From the NCBI GenBank assembly GCA_938010765.1, contig CALLVX010000104.1, positions 1 through 36,002 of the forward strand: DNA of 36,002 nucleotides, written 5' to 3'. Position numbers and translations under genes: made by a program. Positions 15,930 to 25,128 of the stretch are shown piece after piece. Under the pieces are notes generated by a model. It had not been told where the DNA came from. It saw nothing but the letters and a program-made list of their open reading frames with translations, and ran no database searches. The DNA is from an uncultured Flavobacteriaceae bacterium (GTDB taxonomy: Bacteria > Bacteroidota > Bacteroidia > Flavobacteriales > Flavobacteriaceae). Numbering within the stretch: the stretch's first letter is position 1; each line of letters starts with the position of its first letter.

Positions 15930-16787
15930 ATGAACCTGTATCCCATTGAAACCGGAAACTTTAAATTGGACGGAGGCGCCATGTTTGGCGTAGTTCCAAG
16001 AACCATTTGGCAAAGAACAAATCCGGCCGACGCGAACAATCAAATCGACATCGCCGCTAGGAGTCTTTTGGTAGAAGATGGTAATCGACTAATTTTAATT
16101 GATACCGGAATGGGAAACAAGCAGTCTGATAAATTCTTTAGTTATTATTCGCTCTGGGGAGATCATTCGATAAATCGCTCTTTGGCTAAATTTGGTTTTC
16201 ATAGAGACGACATTACCGATGTGTTCATGACCCATCTGCATTTTGATCATTGTGGGGGCAGTGTACAATGGAATAAAGACAGGTCCGGTTTTGAGCCGGC
16301 CTTTAAGAATGCGCGCTTTTGGACCAACAAAGCCCATTGGGAATGGGCCAACGATCCTAACTCAAGGGAGAAAGCTTCCTTTTTAAAGGAGAATCTTTTG
16401 CCCATGCAAGAAAGTGGGCAATTGCATTTTATAGCACGAGAAAATAACGGCTTTATTGAAAAATCGGAGCTTGGGTTCGGCATCCATTTTGTAGATGGTC
16501 ACACCGAAAAACAGATGTTGCCGCAAATTCGGTACAAAGGAAAAATACTGGTGTTTGTTGCCGATTTAGTTCCAACGGTAGGCCATATTCCCTTGCCCTA
16601 TGTAATGGGCTACGACACCCGCCCTTTATTGACCCTAAATGAGAAAGGGGCATTCTTGAGCGAAGCCTTGGAAAACGACTATTACCTGTTCTTCGAACAC
16701 GATGCGCACAACGAAATTTGCAGCTTAAAGTCCACCGAAAAAGGGGCACGGCTTAACGAAACCTATAATTTTAATGAGTTGTTCTAG
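15930..16787 (+). CDS. MBL-fold metallo-hydrolase (lactonase-like)
   Basis: A 285-residue metallo-beta-lactamase-fold enzyme. The zinc motif H-L-H-F-D-H is at 102-107, with later ligands in D-G-H-T-E-K, V-F-V-A-D-L-V-P and F-F-E-H-D-A-H. The N-terminal strands (D-G-G-A-M-F-G-V-V-P) and the R-S-L-L-V-E-D-G-N-R-L-I-L-I-D-T-G-M-G segment are usual for the group that includes AHL-lactonase-like enzymes. No signal peptide, so it is cytoplasmic. The ATG at 15930 starts right at the first strand. Its last 14 bases overlap the SMP-30-like gene, so the pair is translationally coupled. Substrate unknown. Confidence 0.88.
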   Translation: MNLYPIETGNFKLDGGAMFGVVPRTIWQRTNPADANNQIDIAARSLLVEDGNRLILIDTGMGNKQSDKFFSYYSLWGDHSINRSLAKFGFHRDDITDVFMTHLHFDHCGGSVQWNKDRSGFEPAFKNARFWTNKAHWEWANDPNSREKASFLKENLLPMQESGQLHFIARENNGFIEKSELGFGIHFVDGHTEKQMLPQIRYKGKILVFVADLVPTVGHIPLPYVMGYDTRPLLTLNEKGAFLSEALENDYYLFFEHDAHNEICSLKSTEKGARLNETYNFNELF

Positions 16788-17679
16788 GCCTCTTTTCTAC
16801 AAAATACTCATCGGTTTATTCTTTGGGTTGCTTTTCTACTCCTGTAAGGTTCAGAAAGCTCAGAGTCGCCATTTTACCACTGTTTTTTCGTTTACGAAAG
16901 GCATTGAGGGTCCCGCAGTCGATTCTCAAGGGAATCTATACGCCGTAAACTATAAGGAAGAAGGCACTATAGGCATTGTGGATGCTAAAGGAAATATTCG
17001 AACGTTTCTAAAACTTCCCGGAAAGAGCATTGGGAATGGCATTCGTTTTGATATGGAAGGTCATATGTACATCGCGGATTATGTAGGCCATAACCTATAT
17101 AGGGTTGAAAAAGGAAGCAGTACTCCAACAGTTTGGGCTCACAATCCAGATATGAGCCAACCCAATGACCTAACCATTGCCCCAAACGGCACCATATACC
17201 TCAGCGATCCCAATTGGGCAAAAAGCACGGGCCGTCTTTGGCTGGTAGGGTCAGATAAGAACATAGAGCTTTTAGAAGAAAGCATGGGCACTACCAATGG
17301 AATAGAAGTGAGTCCGGATGGAAAGTTCCTTTATGTCAATGAGTCGGTTCAGCGCAAAGTTTGGCGATATACCATTGATTCTGATAATCGTATTTCCGAT
17401 AAAACACTGTTTCTCTCCTTTCCCGATTTTGGACTCGATGGGATGCGTTGTGACATGAAAGGTAATTTATACCTTACACGTTACGACAAAGGCACCGTGG
17501 TAATCATATCGCCTCTAGGAACGCTGTTAAAAGAGGTGCGCTTAGTAGGAAAAAAGCCTTCAAATATTACCTTTGGGGGTGAAAAAGGAACAACTTGTTA
17601 TGTAACCATGGCCGATCGTGGGTGTTTGGAAAGTTTTGAAGCCTTGCATCCTGGCGCTTATTATAATAAAATACATTAA
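16774..17679 (+). CDS. SMP-30/gluconolactonase-like lipoprotein
   Basis: A 301-residue protein with a lipoprotein signal (helix at 9-22, lipobox F-Y-S-C, Cys24), then a six-bladed beta-propeller. Metal-site residues of the SMP-30/luciferin-regenerating/strictosidine-synthase-like fold are recognisable: E in G-I-E-G-P, N in S-Q-P-N-D-L, N in T-T-N-G-I-E and D in G-L-D-G-M-R. Such enzymes hydrolyse sugar lactones; the envelope location is inferred from the lipobox. It overlaps the upstream MBL hydrolase and is followed after 12 bases by an S8 protease. A distinct, cytoplasmic SMP-30 paralogue lies at 23450. Confidence 0.85.
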   Translation: MSCSRPLFYKILIGLFFGLLFYSCKVQKAQSRHFTTVFSFTKGIEGPAVDSQGNLYAVNYKEEGTIGIVDAKGNIRTFLKLPGKSIGNGIRFDMEGHMYIADYVGHNLYRVEKGSSTPTVWAHNPDMSQPNDLTIAPNGTIYLSDPNWAKSTGRLWLVGSDKNIELLEESMGTTNGIEVSPDGKFLYVNESVQRKVWRYTIDSDNRISDKTLFLSFPDFGLDGMRCDMKGNLYLTRYDKGTVVIISPLGTLLKEVRLVGKKPSNITFGGEKGTTCYVTMADRGCLESFEALHPGAYYNKIH

Positions 17680-17691
17680 ACTATATATACT

Positions 17692-19317
17692 ATGACCACA
17701 TTTTTCAAATCGATTACCCTGCTCCTATCAGTTTTCTTGATGGGCTGCGGCGCTACAGCACTAGTGACCACCCCAATCGAAAATATAGATACCAGCCCCT
17801 TAAAAATATCGGACCTTACAAAGGCCGAAAAAGAAAATTGGGGCCATTTAGATTTGGTGACCGATACCATTCCAGGAATGAGCGTTGATAAAGCATACGC
17901 CGAAATTATCGGCAATAAAAAAGGACAAAAGGTCATCGTTGCCATTGTAGATTCTGGTATAGATCTAAAACATGAAGATTTGAACGACGTATTGTGGATC
18001 AACAAAGGTGAAAAACCAGGGAATGGCAAGGATGATGATGGGAATGGCTATGTAGACGATATTCATGGGTACGATTTTTTAGGGGCTTCTTATAACGAGC
18101 AGCTAGAAGCCGCTAGAATTGTTAAATTAAAACTGGGAGATGCTGATACACAGGCAAGGGCCAAGGCGAAAATAGAGGCCGATACGCAAAAGTACCTCGG
18201 ATATAAAAATCAATTGGACCAGATGTATCCGGTCATTGAAAACGCCCATAAGACTATAAGCACTCATCTTGGGAAAAAAGACTACATAAAAAATGAGGTG
18301 ACTGCCATAAAAACAGAGGATCAAACACTCTTGCAGAGTAAATCGATTGTTACTCAAATGTTTGAACATGGTAATTCAATTCCTGAAGTGTTAAAGAGTA
18401 TCGATGGAGACCGAAAAGGGTTGGTAAAACGATTGAATTACAACTTGAAAGTTGATTTTGACGGTAGAAAAGTTGTAGGCGACAATCCCTATGATTTCAA
18501 TGATAGAGGATACGGTGATGGGAGTCCTCAAAACGATTATGAAGATGAAAGTCATGGAACCCATGTAGCCGGAATCGTCGCTGCTGAACGCAACAACGGC
18601 AAGGGAGCGAATGGGGTAGCCAACAATGTGGCATTGATGAGTATTCGTGCCGTACCAAATGGGGATGAGTATGATAAAGATATCGCCTTGGGTATTCGTT
18701 ATGCCGTAGACAATGGTGCTAAAATTATTAACGGCAGTTTTGGAAAGTCGTTCTCTCCCAATGCCGAATGGGTATACGAGGCTATTAAATATGCAGCCTC
18801 AAAAGACGTTCTATTCGTACATGCAGCGGGTAATGATGGGCTTAATATAGACGACGCTAGCAACCCTAACTTTCCCAATGATCGCCCAAATGGAGCCGGG
18901 GAAATTGCCGATAACGTAATTGAAGTAGGTGCCCTAGACCCCAAATATGGTTCTGAAATGGTCGCAAGTTTTTCTAACTATGGAAACCAAAACGTAGATG
19001 TATTTGCCCCGGGTGGTGAAATCTATTCTACCGTTCCCAGCAACAAGTATGAGTACAAAGGAGGAACATCAATGGCAGCTCCTGCGGTTGCGGGCGTTGC
19101 AGCTTTAATTCGTTCGCAATATCCGAAATTGACAGCCCCACAGGTGAAAAAGATAATAATGCAATCCGGGCTATCCCCAAAGGCAAAGGTAGTAGTTAGT
19201 GGCGATACGGCAAACACCGCAACCTTAGACAAGATATCAAAGTCCGGTAAAATAGTCAACGCCTACAATGCCTTGATAATGGCCGCGGCGGTCAATTCCG
19301 GAAAAATGACACTCTAG
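17692..19317 (+). CDS. S8-family (subtilisin-like) serine peptidase lipoprotein
   Basis: A 541-residue protein with lipobox L-M-G-C at C19. The catalytic triad is D87 (A-I-V-D-S-G-I-D), H288 (S-H-G-T-H-V-A-G) and S460 (G-G-T-S-M-A-A-P), with the oxyanion Asn in H-A-A-G-N-D-G. Asp and His are about 200 residues apart, compared with some 30 in subtilisin. The insertion (about 110-280) is charged and helical and could act as a built-in chaperone or regulator. There is no T9SS C-terminal domain. It probably degrades proteins in the periplasm or at the cell surface. The M1 metallopeptidase follows 60 bases on. Confidence 0.93.
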   Translation: MTTFFKSITLLLSVFLMGCGATALVTTPIENIDTSPLKISDLTKAEKENWGHLDLVTDTIPGMSVDKAYAEIIGNKKGQKVIVAIVDSGIDLKHEDLNDVLWINKGEKPGNGKDDDGNGYVDDIHGYDFLGASYNEQLEAARIVKLKLGDADTQARAKAKIEADTQKYLGYKNQLDQMYPVIENAHKTISTHLGKKDYIKNEVTAIKTEDQTLLQSKSIVTQMFEHGNSIPEVLKSIDGDRKGLVKRLNYNLKVDFDGRKVVGDNPYDFNDRGYGDGSPQNDYEDESHGTHVAGIVAAERNNGKGANGVANNVALMSIRAVPNGDEYDKDIALGIRYAVDNGAKIINGSFGKSFSPNAEWVYEAIKYAASKDVLFVHAAGNDGLNIDDASNPNFPNDRPNGAGEIADNVIEVGALDPKYGSEMVASFSNYGNQNVDVFAPGGEIYSTVPSNKYEYKGGTSMAAPAVAGVAALIRSQYPKLTAPQVKKIIMQSGLSPKAKVVVSGDTANTATLDKISKSGKIVNAYNALIMAAAVNSGKMTL

Positions 19318-19377
19318 AAGTTCAAAAAAGATATTTAGTTGCCTTCAAAAAGTTGCTAATCACTACAATTAAACACC

Positions 19378-21252
19378 ATGCAATATAAAAATTCAAGCCT
19401 GTTTTTCTCCCTGTTTTTGACCATAGCTGTTTCTGGCGGTCTATTAGCCCAAAATACAGTCAACTATTGGCAGCAACACGTCGATTACACCATGGAAGTG
19501 GTTATGGATGTTGAAAACTACCAATACACCGGCACCCAAAAACTCGTCTATACCAATAACTCACAAGATGAACTAAAGAGAGTATACTATCACCTGTACT
19601 TCAACGCTTTTCAACCTGGTAGCGAAATGGACATGCGGCTACAGAATATTGCCGATCCCGACCCTCGAATGACAACTGATGCCAAAACAAGTCGTATCGC
19701 AGCACTGACTGAAAGTGAGATGGGATATCTACATGCCGTTTCGTTGACACAAAATGGACAAGCCGTTTCTTTCAATGAAGAAGGTACAGTATTAGTGGTC
19801 GATTTGACAACGCCAATTCCTTCCGGTGGTAAGACCACTTTTGAAATGAAATTCAAAGGGCAGGTACCCTTGCAGATTAGGCGCGCAGGAAGAAACAACA
19901 AAGACGGTGTGGCACTGTCAATGAGCCAATGGTATCCTAAAATGGCAGAGTACGATTTTGAGGGGTGGCATGCAGACCCTTATATATCAAGGGAATTTCA
20001 TGGGGTATGGGGGAGTTTTGATGTGAAGCTTACGTTGGATAAAAGTTATGTCGTAGGGGGTACGGGCTATTTGCAAAATCCGCAAGAAATAGGGCATGGA
20101 TATGAAACGCCCGGAAGCAAAGTTAAAAAGCAAAAAGGCAAAACGTTAACATGGCATTTCAAGGCACCTATGGTACACGATTTTATGTGGGCCGCCGATC
20201 CAGAATACATTCATGACACGCTTCCAATGGAAAACGGCCCAACCTTGCATTTTTTCTATAAAAACGACGAGAAAGTCATTAAAAACTGGAAAGAAGTACA
20301 ACCCAGAACGGCTGACGCGATGCGTTTTTTTAACAAAAATATTGGCAAATACCCCTATGAACAATACTCGGTAATACAAGGTGGTGACGGGGGAATGGAA
20401 TACGCCATGGGAACCTTGATTACTGGAGGGGAAAAATTAGCTGGGCTTTCTGGCACTATGGTTCATGAGCTCGCGCATTCATGGTTTCAACATGTACTGG
20501 CCACCAATGAAGCAAAACATGAGTGGATGGATGAGGGCTTTACCACTTTTATTTCTGCACTTTGCAACAACGAAATCTTAGCGCAAAACAAACAAAATCC
20601 GTTTGAAAGTAGCTATGCAGGTTACTTTTATTTGGCCAAGTCAGGAAAAGAACAACCGCAATCTACCCACGCCGATCGTTATGATTCAAATACACCCTAT
20701 GGCATTTCCGCATATAGCAAAGGAGCCATTTTTCTTTCACAATTAGGCTATGTGATCGGGCAAGACAAGTTAATGGAAACCATACGTACCTACTATGAGA
20801 ATTTTAAATTCAAACACCCTATGCCGAACGATATTAAAAGGATTGCCGAAAAGGTTTCTGGAATGGAACTTGACTGGTATTTGACTGACTGGACTCAGAC
20901 AACCAATACGATAGATTATGGTATAGAATCGGTTACAGCCGACGAAAACAAGACCCTAGTGCGTATGGAGCGTTTAGGTCTTATGCCAATGCCTATTGAT
21001 ATCTTAGTGGTCTACAAGGATGGCACTCAAGAGACCTTTTATGCACCTTTACGCATGATGCGGGGTGAAAAAGAAAATCCCTATCCGCAACTGAAAAGAA
21101 CTATTTTACCAGATTGGCCCTGGGCATCCGCCAGCTACGATTTTACCATTGAGAAACCATTTGATAGCATAAAAGGAGTGATGATCGACCCTTCACAGCT
21201 AATGGCCGATATCAACCAAGCCAATAACATCTATGAAGATTCAGAGGAATAG
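19378..21252 (+). CDS. M1-family zinc metallopeptidase (aminopeptidase), exported
   Basis: A 624-residue protein with a signal peptide (about 1-24, ending S-G-G-L-L-A-Q). An N-terminal beta-sandwich (25-260) precedes the catalytic domain: a GAMEN-like G-G-M-E-Y-A-M, then the zinc site H363-E-L-A-H367 with E386 in W-M-D-E-G. The helical region and end (L-D-W-Y-L-T-D-W) match the M1 peptidases common in Bacteroidetes. It cleaves N-terminal residues from peptides in the periplasm and could complete digestion begun by the S8 protease upstream. Start ATG 19378 is supported by the signal peptide. Confidence 0.93.
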   Translation: MQYKNSSLFFSLFLTIAVSGGLLAQNTVNYWQQHVDYTMEVVMDVENYQYTGTQKLVYTNNSQDELKRVYYHLYFNAFQPGSEMDMRLQNIADPDPRMTTDAKTSRIAALTESEMGYLHAVSLTQNGQAVSFNEEGTVLVVDLTTPIPSGGKTTFEMKFKGQVPLQIRRAGRNNKDGVALSMSQWYPKMAEYDFEGWHADPYISREFHGVWGSFDVKLTLDKSYVVGGTGYLQNPQEIGHGYETPGSKVKKQKGKTLTWHFKAPMVHDFMWAADPEYIHDTLPMENGPTLHFFYKNDEKVIKNWKEVQPRTADAMRFFNKNIGKYPYEQYSVIQGGDGGMEYAMGTLITGGEKLAGLSGTMVHELAHSWFQHVLATNEAKHEWMDEGFTTFISALCNNEILAQNKQNPFESSYAGYFYLAKSGKEQPQSTHADRYDSNTPYGISAYSKGAIFLSQLGYVIGQDKLMETIRTYYENFKFKHPMPNDIKRIAEKVSGMELDWYLTDWTQTTNTIDYGIESVTADENKTLVRMERLGLMPMPIDILVVYKDGTQETFYAPLRMMRGEKENPYPQLKRTILPDWPWASASYDFTIEKPFDSIKGVMIDPSQLMADINQANNIYEDSEE

Positions 21253-21303
21253 TCTGCCTTTTAAAATATGCCTAGAGCCCGCTTGGGAAGATTTACCAAA
21301 CCT

Positions 21304-21699
21304 ATGAGCAAAGTTTTCAGTTATCCGAAAAGTGAAAAACTCAAAAACAAAAAGACAATAGACCTATTGTTTTCAGAGGGAAAATCTGTTTCAAAATACC
21401 CTCTTAAGCTTATATATGCCCAGACAGCACCCTTCTTTAACACACAAATAGAAGCCGGCGTTACCGTCCCAAAAAGAAACTTCAAAAGCGCAGTAACCCG
21501 AAATCGAATCAAAAGATTGCTTCGAGAAGCGTATCGAATAAACAAACAAGAGGTTTTTAACAATACCGAAGGCAGATTTGCGTTCCTGTTTTTATATCTT
21601 GGTAAGGAAGTTCCGACATTCAAACAAGTTGAAAAAGGAATGAAGGTGGTACTGCAGCGATTTTTTGAAGCTGAGATTACCCAAAATAGGAAAAAATAA
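21304..21699 (+). CDS. rnpA: Ribonuclease P protein component
   Basis: A basic protein of 131 residues that aids the RNase P RNA in tRNA 5' processing. The family signature is R-N-R-I-K-R-L-L-R-E-A-Y-R, preceded by V-T-V-P-K-R-N-F-K-S-A-V. The ATG at 21304 gives the common start before Y-P-K-S-E-K-L-K-N-K-K. An earlier ATG at 21268 in frame would add 12 basic residues and cannot be excluded. The S41 peptidase follows downstream, an order frequent in Flavobacteriaceae. No rpmH is next to it, which is also usual in this group. Confidence 0.95.
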   Translation: MSKVFSYPKSEKLKNKKTIDLLFSEGKSVSKYPLKLIYAQTAPFFNTQIEAGVTVPKRNFKSAVTRNRIKRLLREAYRINKQEVFNNTEGRFAFLFLYLGKEVPTFKQVEKGMKVVLQRFFEAEITQNRKK

Positions 21700-21778
21700 T
21701 AAAGATAAGGACATACCCATTTTCGAATCGCAACATCGATTTGTTATTGGTTTTCAGTTTTTCTACAAACAACAGCAT

Positions 21779-23410
21779 ATGCGAAAAATGATAGGTAAAA
21801 AAGTACTGGTTCCTGCCTTTGCCGTAATAATATTAGTCCTTGGCAGTGGTTTTGTAAAAAGCGATTTCTTCGAGATTGCCAAGCAAATTGAAATCTTTAC
21901 AACTCTTTTCAAGGAATTGAACATGAATTATGTCGACGAGACCAATCCCGCTGAATTGATGGACACCGCCATCAAAAACATGCTAGACGATTTAGATCCT
22001 TATACCAAGTTTCTAAATGAACAAGATGTAGAGGCCTATCGTATCAACAATGCCGGGGAATATTCTGGAATCGGTGCCACCGTGCGTTCATACAAGGATA
22101 AACTGGTCATTATTGAACCCCATAAAGATTACCCCGCCGACAAGGCCGGTCTTAAAGCGGGTGATGAAATTATTACGATCGGAGATATAAAAGTCGCCGA
22201 TTTTGATGACAATGCCAGTGAATTGCTCAAGGGAGCGAACAATACTTCAGTAAAAATCACCTTTAAACGACAAGGGGAAACAAAAACGACCATGATTACC
22301 AGAGCGGCCGTAGAAGTAGATGCAGTACCTTTTTATAAAATGGTCGATGCCAAAACGGGCTATATTGTCTTGTCAAAATTCAACGCAAAAGCTTCAAGTG
22401 AAACCAAAGAAGCGCTAAAAGATTTAAAAGGGCAAGGAGCTGAGAAAATTATTCTTGACCTTCGTGGCAATCCGGGCGGGCTCTTATCCGAAGCGATTAA
22501 CGTGACCAACCTTTTTGTCGATAAGGGAGAATTAATAGTGACAACCAAAAGCAAAGTCAAAAAATTCAATCAAGAATACAAGACCAAGAACAAACCAATT
22601 GACACTGAAATTCCCTTGGTAGTCCTTGTAGATGGCAGCAGTGCCTCGGCAAGTGAAATCGTTTCAGGAAGTTTACAAGATTTGGATCGCGCTGTGGTAA
22701 TGGGTGCGCGTAGTTTCGGGAAAGGACTGGTACAGCGACCAATGAAACTCACTTATGGCACCCAGTTAAAAGTTACTATTAGTCGCTATTACACCCCTTC
22801 TGGGCGCTGTATTCAATCACTGGACTATTGGAATCGAGATGCTGCTGGCAAAGCGGTACGAACCAGTACTTTTAAAGATTTTACAACAAGAAATGGTCGT
22901 AAAGTACAAGATGGTGGCGGGGTTCTTCCTGATGTTGAAATTGCAGCGGTAAAGGCGAATGAACTGACCATTGCCTTATTGAACAATAATGTGATATTCG
23001 ATTACGCTACCGAGTACTATTATAAGAATAAAGAACAAGAACTCGGGAGTTTCGAATTCTCTGATGCCGATTATCAAAATTTTCAAAACTTTGTGTCCAA
23101 AAGCGATTTCTCATTTGAAACCAAGACCGAAAAAGCCTTGAAAGAGGCCATGGCCATAAAAGAAGAAGTTCTTACTAATCAGGAAATAGAAGGTGATTTC
23201 GAAGAACTCCTTGCAAGCATCGATAAAAATAAAATCGTCGCCCTTGGAACATACCAAAAGGAAATTCAGAAAAAGCTAGAAGATGAAATCGTAAAACGGT
23301 ATTTCTATCGCGACGGGCTTTATCAATACTACCTTAGCAATGATGAGGCGATTTTAGCGGCTACTGAGTTGTTAGGAAACGACGGAAAGTATCAGGGGAT
23401 TTTGAAGTAA
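21779..23410 (+). CDS. S41-family C-terminal processing peptidase
   Basis: A 543-residue exported or membrane-anchored protease. ATG 21779 gives a hydrophobic anchor (about 8-24, L-V-P-A-F-A-V-I-I-L-V-L-G). A longer frame from 21665 overlaps rnpA and lacks a proper signal, so it is rejected. A helical N-domain (D-D-L-D-P-Y-T-K-F-L) is followed by a PDZ domain (about 90-165, with G-L-K-A-G-D-E-I) and the tail-specific protease domain with catalytic S290 (S-A-S-A-S-E) and K315 (S-F-G-K-G-L-V-Q), 25 residues apart as in plant D1 protease. D-L-R-G-N-P-G-G is also present. It trims C-termini of envelope proteins. Confidence 0.95.
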   Translation: MRKMIGKKVLVPAFAVIILVLGSGFVKSDFFEIAKQIEIFTTLFKELNMNYVDETNPAELMDTAIKNMLDDLDPYTKFLNEQDVEAYRINNAGEYSGIGATVRSYKDKLVIIEPHKDYPADKAGLKAGDEIITIGDIKVADFDDNASELLKGANNTSVKITFKRQGETKTTMITRAAVEVDAVPFYKMVDAKTGYIVLSKFNAKASSETKEALKDLKGQGAEKIILDLRGNPGGLLSEAINVTNLFVDKGELIVTTKSKVKKFNQEYKTKNKPIDTEIPLVVLVDGSSASASEIVSGSLQDLDRAVVMGARSFGKGLVQRPMKLTYGTQLKVTISRYYTPSGRCIQSLDYWNRDAAGKAVRTSTFKDFTTRNGRKVQDGGGVLPDVEIAAVKANELTIALLNNNVIFDYATEYYYKNKEQELGSFEFSDADYQNFQNFVSKSDFSFETKTEKALKEAMAIKEEVLTNQEIEGDFEELLASIDKNKIVALGTYQKEIQKKLEDEIVKRYFYRDGLYQYYLSNDEAILAATELLGNDGKYQGILK

Positions 23411-23449
23411 TAGCAGTTCTAATTTTTGGTTTATCCATTCTGACGTCTT

Positions 23450-24343
23450 GTGGAAACCACAAAAAAACATAGTGCCGAATTACTCCTCGAAACAAAATCG
23501 ATCCTAGGGGAAGGGCCCGTATGGGATTGGAAAAGGCAGGCCCTATTTTGGGTAGATATCGAAGGGTGTATGCTACATCAGTATATCCCAATCGGTAAAA
23601 AGCATCAAAAATGGTCATTTGAGCACACGTTGGGAGCCGTGGCACCCACTGAAAAAGGCAATCTCTTGCTGGCCCTGGAAACCGCACTAGCCACTTTTGA
23701 ACCCACCTCCGAAACCGTAACGCAGCTTACAGTTTTGCAAAACGATCGTCCCGAAATGCGTTACAATGATGGCAAAGTAGGCCCAAACGGGAATTTTTGG
23801 ATCGGAAGCATGCACAAACAATTGGCTCCAAATTCCGGAACCCTCTATCGTGTTGACAACCGCCTGAACGCAACCCAGGAAATCTCGGGAACGACCATTT
23901 CAAACGGAATGGCATGGAGCGCGAATCATAAACTCTTTTACTATATTGATACCGCTACACAGCAAGTGGCTCAATTTAGTTTTGATAAAAGTACCAGTAG
24001 TATCACCAATAGAAAAATAGCTTTTACCATCCCTAAGAACTTTGGCGCACCAGACGGGATGACCATTGATGATGAGGGAATGCTATGGATTGCCCATTGG
24101 GGAGGCAATGCAGTAAGACGTTGGAACCCCAAAACCGGTGAGTTACTGGAAAAAATTGAACTTCCGGCACCAAATGTGACCTCCTGTTGTTTTGGAGGAG
24201 AAGGCTTGAACACCTTGTACATTACCACTGCAAGAAGTGGTTTAAACGAGTCGCAACTAAACCTATTTCCCCTAAGCGGGGGGTTATTTACCTTTCAAAC
24301 GAGGGTGAAAGGAACACCTATTCATTACTTTAAAGGCAGCTAA
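23450..24343 (+). CDS. SMP-30/gluconolactonase-like protein (regucalcin type)
   Basis: A 297-residue six-bladed propeller with a GTG start at 23450. The metal ligands match regucalcin closely in number and position: E21 (L-G-E-G-P-V-W), N106 (R-Y-N-D-G-K), N152 (T-I-S-N-G-M-A) and D202 (A-P-D-G-M-T). There is no signal peptide, so it is a cytoplasmic sugar lactonase. Its last base overlaps the first of the decayed SDR gene (stop TAA/ATG), so the two were once an operon, presumably dehydrogenase plus lactonase for one sugar. The lactonase itself is intact. The substrate is unknown. Confidence 0.88.
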   Translation: METTKKHSAELLLETKSILGEGPVWDWKRQALFWVDIEGCMLHQYIPIGKKHQKWSFEHTLGAVAPTEKGNLLLALETALATFEPTSETVTQLTVLQNDRPEMRYNDGKVGPNGNFWIGSMHKQLAPNSGTLYRVDNRLNATQEISGTTISNGMAWSANHKLFYYIDTATQQVAQFSFDKSTSSITNRKIAFTIPKNFGAPDGMTIDDEGMLWIAHWGGNAVRRWNPKTGELLEKIELPAPNVTSCCFGGEGLNTLYITTARSGLNESQLNLFPLSGGLFTFQTRVKGTPIHYFKGS

Positions 24344-25121
24344 TGCACTATTCAGGAATTACCAATAAAGTTGCAGTCGTTACCGAAGCTGCAGAGGGTA
24401 TTGGTTATGCTATTGTTTCGTTATTACTGAAAGCGGGTGCTAAGGTGGTGTTAAACGATATAAATAAGCAAAAAGCGGTCGATGCCGTTACCGAATTGAC
24501 CAAAGACCATCCCAAAAGTTGCAGCATTTTTTCAAGTGATGCAGGTGATGTGGAACCTATAAATGCCCTTGTTGATTTTACCTTGGAACAGTATGGCCGA
24601 TTAGATTTTACCGTTCCAAACACAGGAATTACCTTGTTTGGAATTTTTTGGGGTTTACACCCGCCTCGTTTCAAAAAGTGATGCGACTTAACCTTCAGGG
24701 AGTCTTTTTTCTCGCACAACATGCTGCGCAGGAAATCATAAAACAAGGCGGTGGTGGAAAAATAGTGCTAATGTCATCACAAGTAGGTATTCGCGCCTAA
24801 AGAAACCTTACGGCCTATGCGATGACCAAGGCGGCGCTGCGTATGATGACCCTTAACCTCGCATATGAACTTGGAGAATATCAAATCAACACCAACGTAA
24901 TTGCCCCAGGGGCCACATTGACCGCCATAACACGATAAGAACAGCCTGATTACGAAGGGGTTTAGAACCGTTTGAATCCAAATAATAAGGTGGGTACTCC
25001 CAAAGACATTGCCAAAACCTGTCTTTTCCTGCTATCGGGCGAAGCCGCACATATCAAAGGCCAGACCATAACTGTCGACGGGGGTTGGACCCCTGCTGGG
25101 AAGTATCCCGAAGATTTATAA
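24343..25121 (+). pseudogene. Broken SDR-family oxidoreductase gene
   Basis: The first part (24343 to about 24650) encodes a classical SDR start (V-A-V-V-T-E-A-A-E-G-I-G-Y-A-I). The normally invariant T-G at the first glycine loop has become T-E, and the N-A-G motif reads N-T-G. A frameshift of net minus one near 24640-24670 moves to another frame that continues to 25121 with M-R-L-N-L-Q-G-V-F-F, A-Y-A-M-T-K-A-A-L-R-M (catalytic Y-x-x-x-K), N-V-I-A-P-G-A-T and I-T-V-D-G-G-W-T-P. This frame is interrupted by TAA 24798, TAA 24936 and TAG 24963. The family context predicts Gln or His, an unknown residue, and Trp at those points, so they could come from single-base changes. Together these make a decayed NAD(P) dehydrogenase, probably a sugar dehydrogenase partner of the lactonase at 23450. 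Confidence 0.9.
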
Positions 25122-25128
25122 ACCATTC

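Noticed and set aside
21665..21778. Upstream extension of the S41 peptidase into rnpA
   Set aside because: It would place a charged stretch before the membrane anchor and overlap rnpA by 35 bases. ATG 21779 gives a normal signal anchor.
24405..24746. 113-residue minus-strand frame over the SDR remnant
   Set aside because: Shadow in a region whose plus-strand SDR homology is clear across frames.
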